Source: Pontibacillus litoralis JSM 072002
Lineage (GTDB): Bacteria > Bacillota > Bacilli > Bacillales > BH030062
DNA: 64,000 nt
Direction: 5' to 3'
Assembly: GCF_000775615.1 (NCBI RefSeq)
Contig: NZ_AVPG01000016.1
Coordinates: forward strand, 1-64,000
Below, piece after piece: positions 62,929 to 64,000 of this stretch (position 1 is its first letter; the number at the start of each line of letters is the position of its first letter). The notes under the pieces were generated by a model. That model worked only from the letters and a program-made list of their open reading frames with translations, was not told the DNA's origin and ran no database searches. The position numbers were made by a program, and so were the translations under genes.

Positions 62929-64000
62929 GGCGTACACACTCCTTCGGTAATTTAATCCAAATAATGGTCCCTATCTGTTTCGAGCTACTAATATGAAGCG
63001 TCGCATCATGCTCTTCCACTACATTTTTTACAAAGGTTAATCCGACACCAGGATGCGCTTTCGTACTATATCCAGCTCGCAAAATGTTCTTTTGTTCCTT
63101 ATGCGTCATGCCTTTTCCATTATCTTCTACACCAAGCTTTACGTGCTGTTTATCCTCTGCCGTATGAATGGTAATATGTGCATCTTGTATTCCCTCTACT
63201 GCGTCACATGCGTTATCAATAAGGTTAATGATGGCTCTTGTCATGCGAATTTTGTTTATAAATATTTCTGTTTGTTCTCCTGCACCTAATTCAAAGTGGA
63301 AGTGAATGTCAGAATAGGATAGCTTATTGGCGCGTACATAGCCGATAAGAAGCTTCAAAGAACACCAGTTTTTCTTATCTTTATAAAGAATTTCTGACAC
63401 CATGTTACTAGTGGATTCAATCGAATTAGAAATGCGTTCGGTATATGCCAGAATAGCCTTATCCTTTGTTTTTAATTGGATTAATGAGTTGAGTCCTTCA
63501 ATTAACGCAAGAGGGGTTTTTAAATCATGAACTAAGTGCAACGCTTCCCGTCCAGACCTAGATTCAATTATTTCCCCGCGAGCTAGGTGTAAATTGTGTT
63601 TCATTAGTGTTTTTTGTTCAGAAACGGTTAAATAAATGACGAGTACTAAGGTGTTAATGGTAAATACACAGCACAGTAATAAACTATAAAAAGATAAAGC
63701 AGAATCCATACCTATTTGTGAGGCGATGATTTTTAATTCAGAAGAAATCGGGCCACCACCAAATCCAAAAGGCGTCAACCAAACGACGACGTCTAACCAT
63801 TGCAAGCCGAAAATGAGTTGAATGAGAATAAAACCTTTTAATACAGGGCGGAGATTGCCGTTACTTATAAATTGCAACACGATAATTGAACATACGAGTA
63901 AAATGGCAGGTCCGCCAAAGTGATAACGTAATGGATTATACAAATTTATAAAGAAATAAACGAAAGGAATGACGACAATGGGGATGGCTACCTTTAACCA
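62906..64000 (-). CDS. sensor histidine kinase, N terminus outside the window
   Basis: The reading frame stays open to the window edge, so the gene is partial; an in-frame TTG at 63943 is not needed as start. The visible part has at least three membrane helices, a phospho-His region LVHDLKTPLALIEGL, and ATP-binding boxes NLIDNACDAV, VEDNGKGM and PGVGLTFVKNVV. It overlaps the regulator gene by 23 bases. The signal is unknown. Confidence 0.88.
   Translation of the reverse strand, partial: WLKVAIPIVVIPFVYFFINLYNPLRYHFGGPAILLVCSIIVLQFISNGNLRPVLKGFILIQLIFGLQWLDVVVWLTPFGFGGGPISSELKIIASQIGMDSALSFYSLLLCCVFTINTLVLVIYLTVSEQKTLMKHNLHLARGEIIESRSGREALHLVHDLKTPLALIEGLNSLIQLKTKDKAILAYTERISNSIESTSNMVSEILYKDKKNWCSLKLLIGYVRANKLSYSDIHFHFELGAGEQTEIFINKIRMTRAIINLIDNACDAVEGIQDAHITIHTAEDKQHVKLGVEDNGKGMTHKEQKNILRAGYSTKAHPGVGLTFVKNVVEEHDATLHISSSKQIGTIIWIKLPKECVRHEHTNYR

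Overview
The window looks like chromosomal DNA of a low-GC, spore-forming Bacillaceae. The signs are: strong AGGAGG-type ribosome sites with many GTG/TTG starts; a glgBCDAP glycogen operon; a des-desK-desR thermosensor; a Bce-type antibiotic-sensing module; InhA-like and PhoA-like exoenzymes; a TasA/SipW matrix operon; and an exact match to the Bacillus parS consensus (51324-51339). Acidic secreted proteins would fit a halotolerant or alkaliphilic genus, but that is inference. No rRNA, tRNA or CRISPR array was seen.

Layout. (1) 1-5845: a visibly AT-richer accessory island holding a secreted small protein, two ABC permeases, an ATPase, a 56-residue membrane protein and a truncated duplicate permease ectodomain; IS66-type palindromic ends lie at both edges. 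(2) 5846-12194: a PRD-regulated PTS of the ascorbate-type IIA/IIB/IIC class with a SIS-domain protein and a large lipoprotein. (3) 12233-14778: a membrane nitrilase (Lnt-like), a LytTR regulator and a small membrane protein, with LytTR-like direct repeats upstream. (4) 14839-16888: an HTH-ImmA/IrrE protease paired with an unknown protein, in toxin-antitoxin or defence-like layout. (5) 17050-24009: ferritin with a frameshift, an MhqR-box dioxygenase, SelO, Nudix, and a Fur-regulated siderophore importer. (6) 24192-31902: DesR-DesK-Des and the BceRS-BceAB-like module, all on the minus strand. (7) 31926-38166: YhhN, an InhA-like protease, an unknown pair and an M20 peptidase. (8) 38391-48642: glgBCDAP plus a GH13 amylase. 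(9) 48768-54011: CapA, an AbrB-CHAD fusion, parS, a HAD phosphatase, and a Pho-box alkaline phosphatase. (10) 54049-59931: a repeat protein, a GGT remnant, and a matrix operon (TapA-like, SipW, TasA, LPXTG TasA-like protein, sortase, SinI-like peptide). (11) 60183-62274: an actin-like (ParM) segregation cassette with a repeat array. (12) 62314-64000: a two-component system cut by the window end.

The most interesting unit is the matrix operon. Two near-perfect SinR-type operators surround its promoter, and its last gene encodes a short SinI-like anti-repressor translationally coupled to a sortase. This suggests a self-reinforcing matrix switch that also makes its own wall anchor. Other notable items are the double-AbrB/zinc-knuckle/CHAD fusion beside parS, the chromosomal ParM cassette, the ImmA-type pair, and the island with its possible export or immunity machinery.
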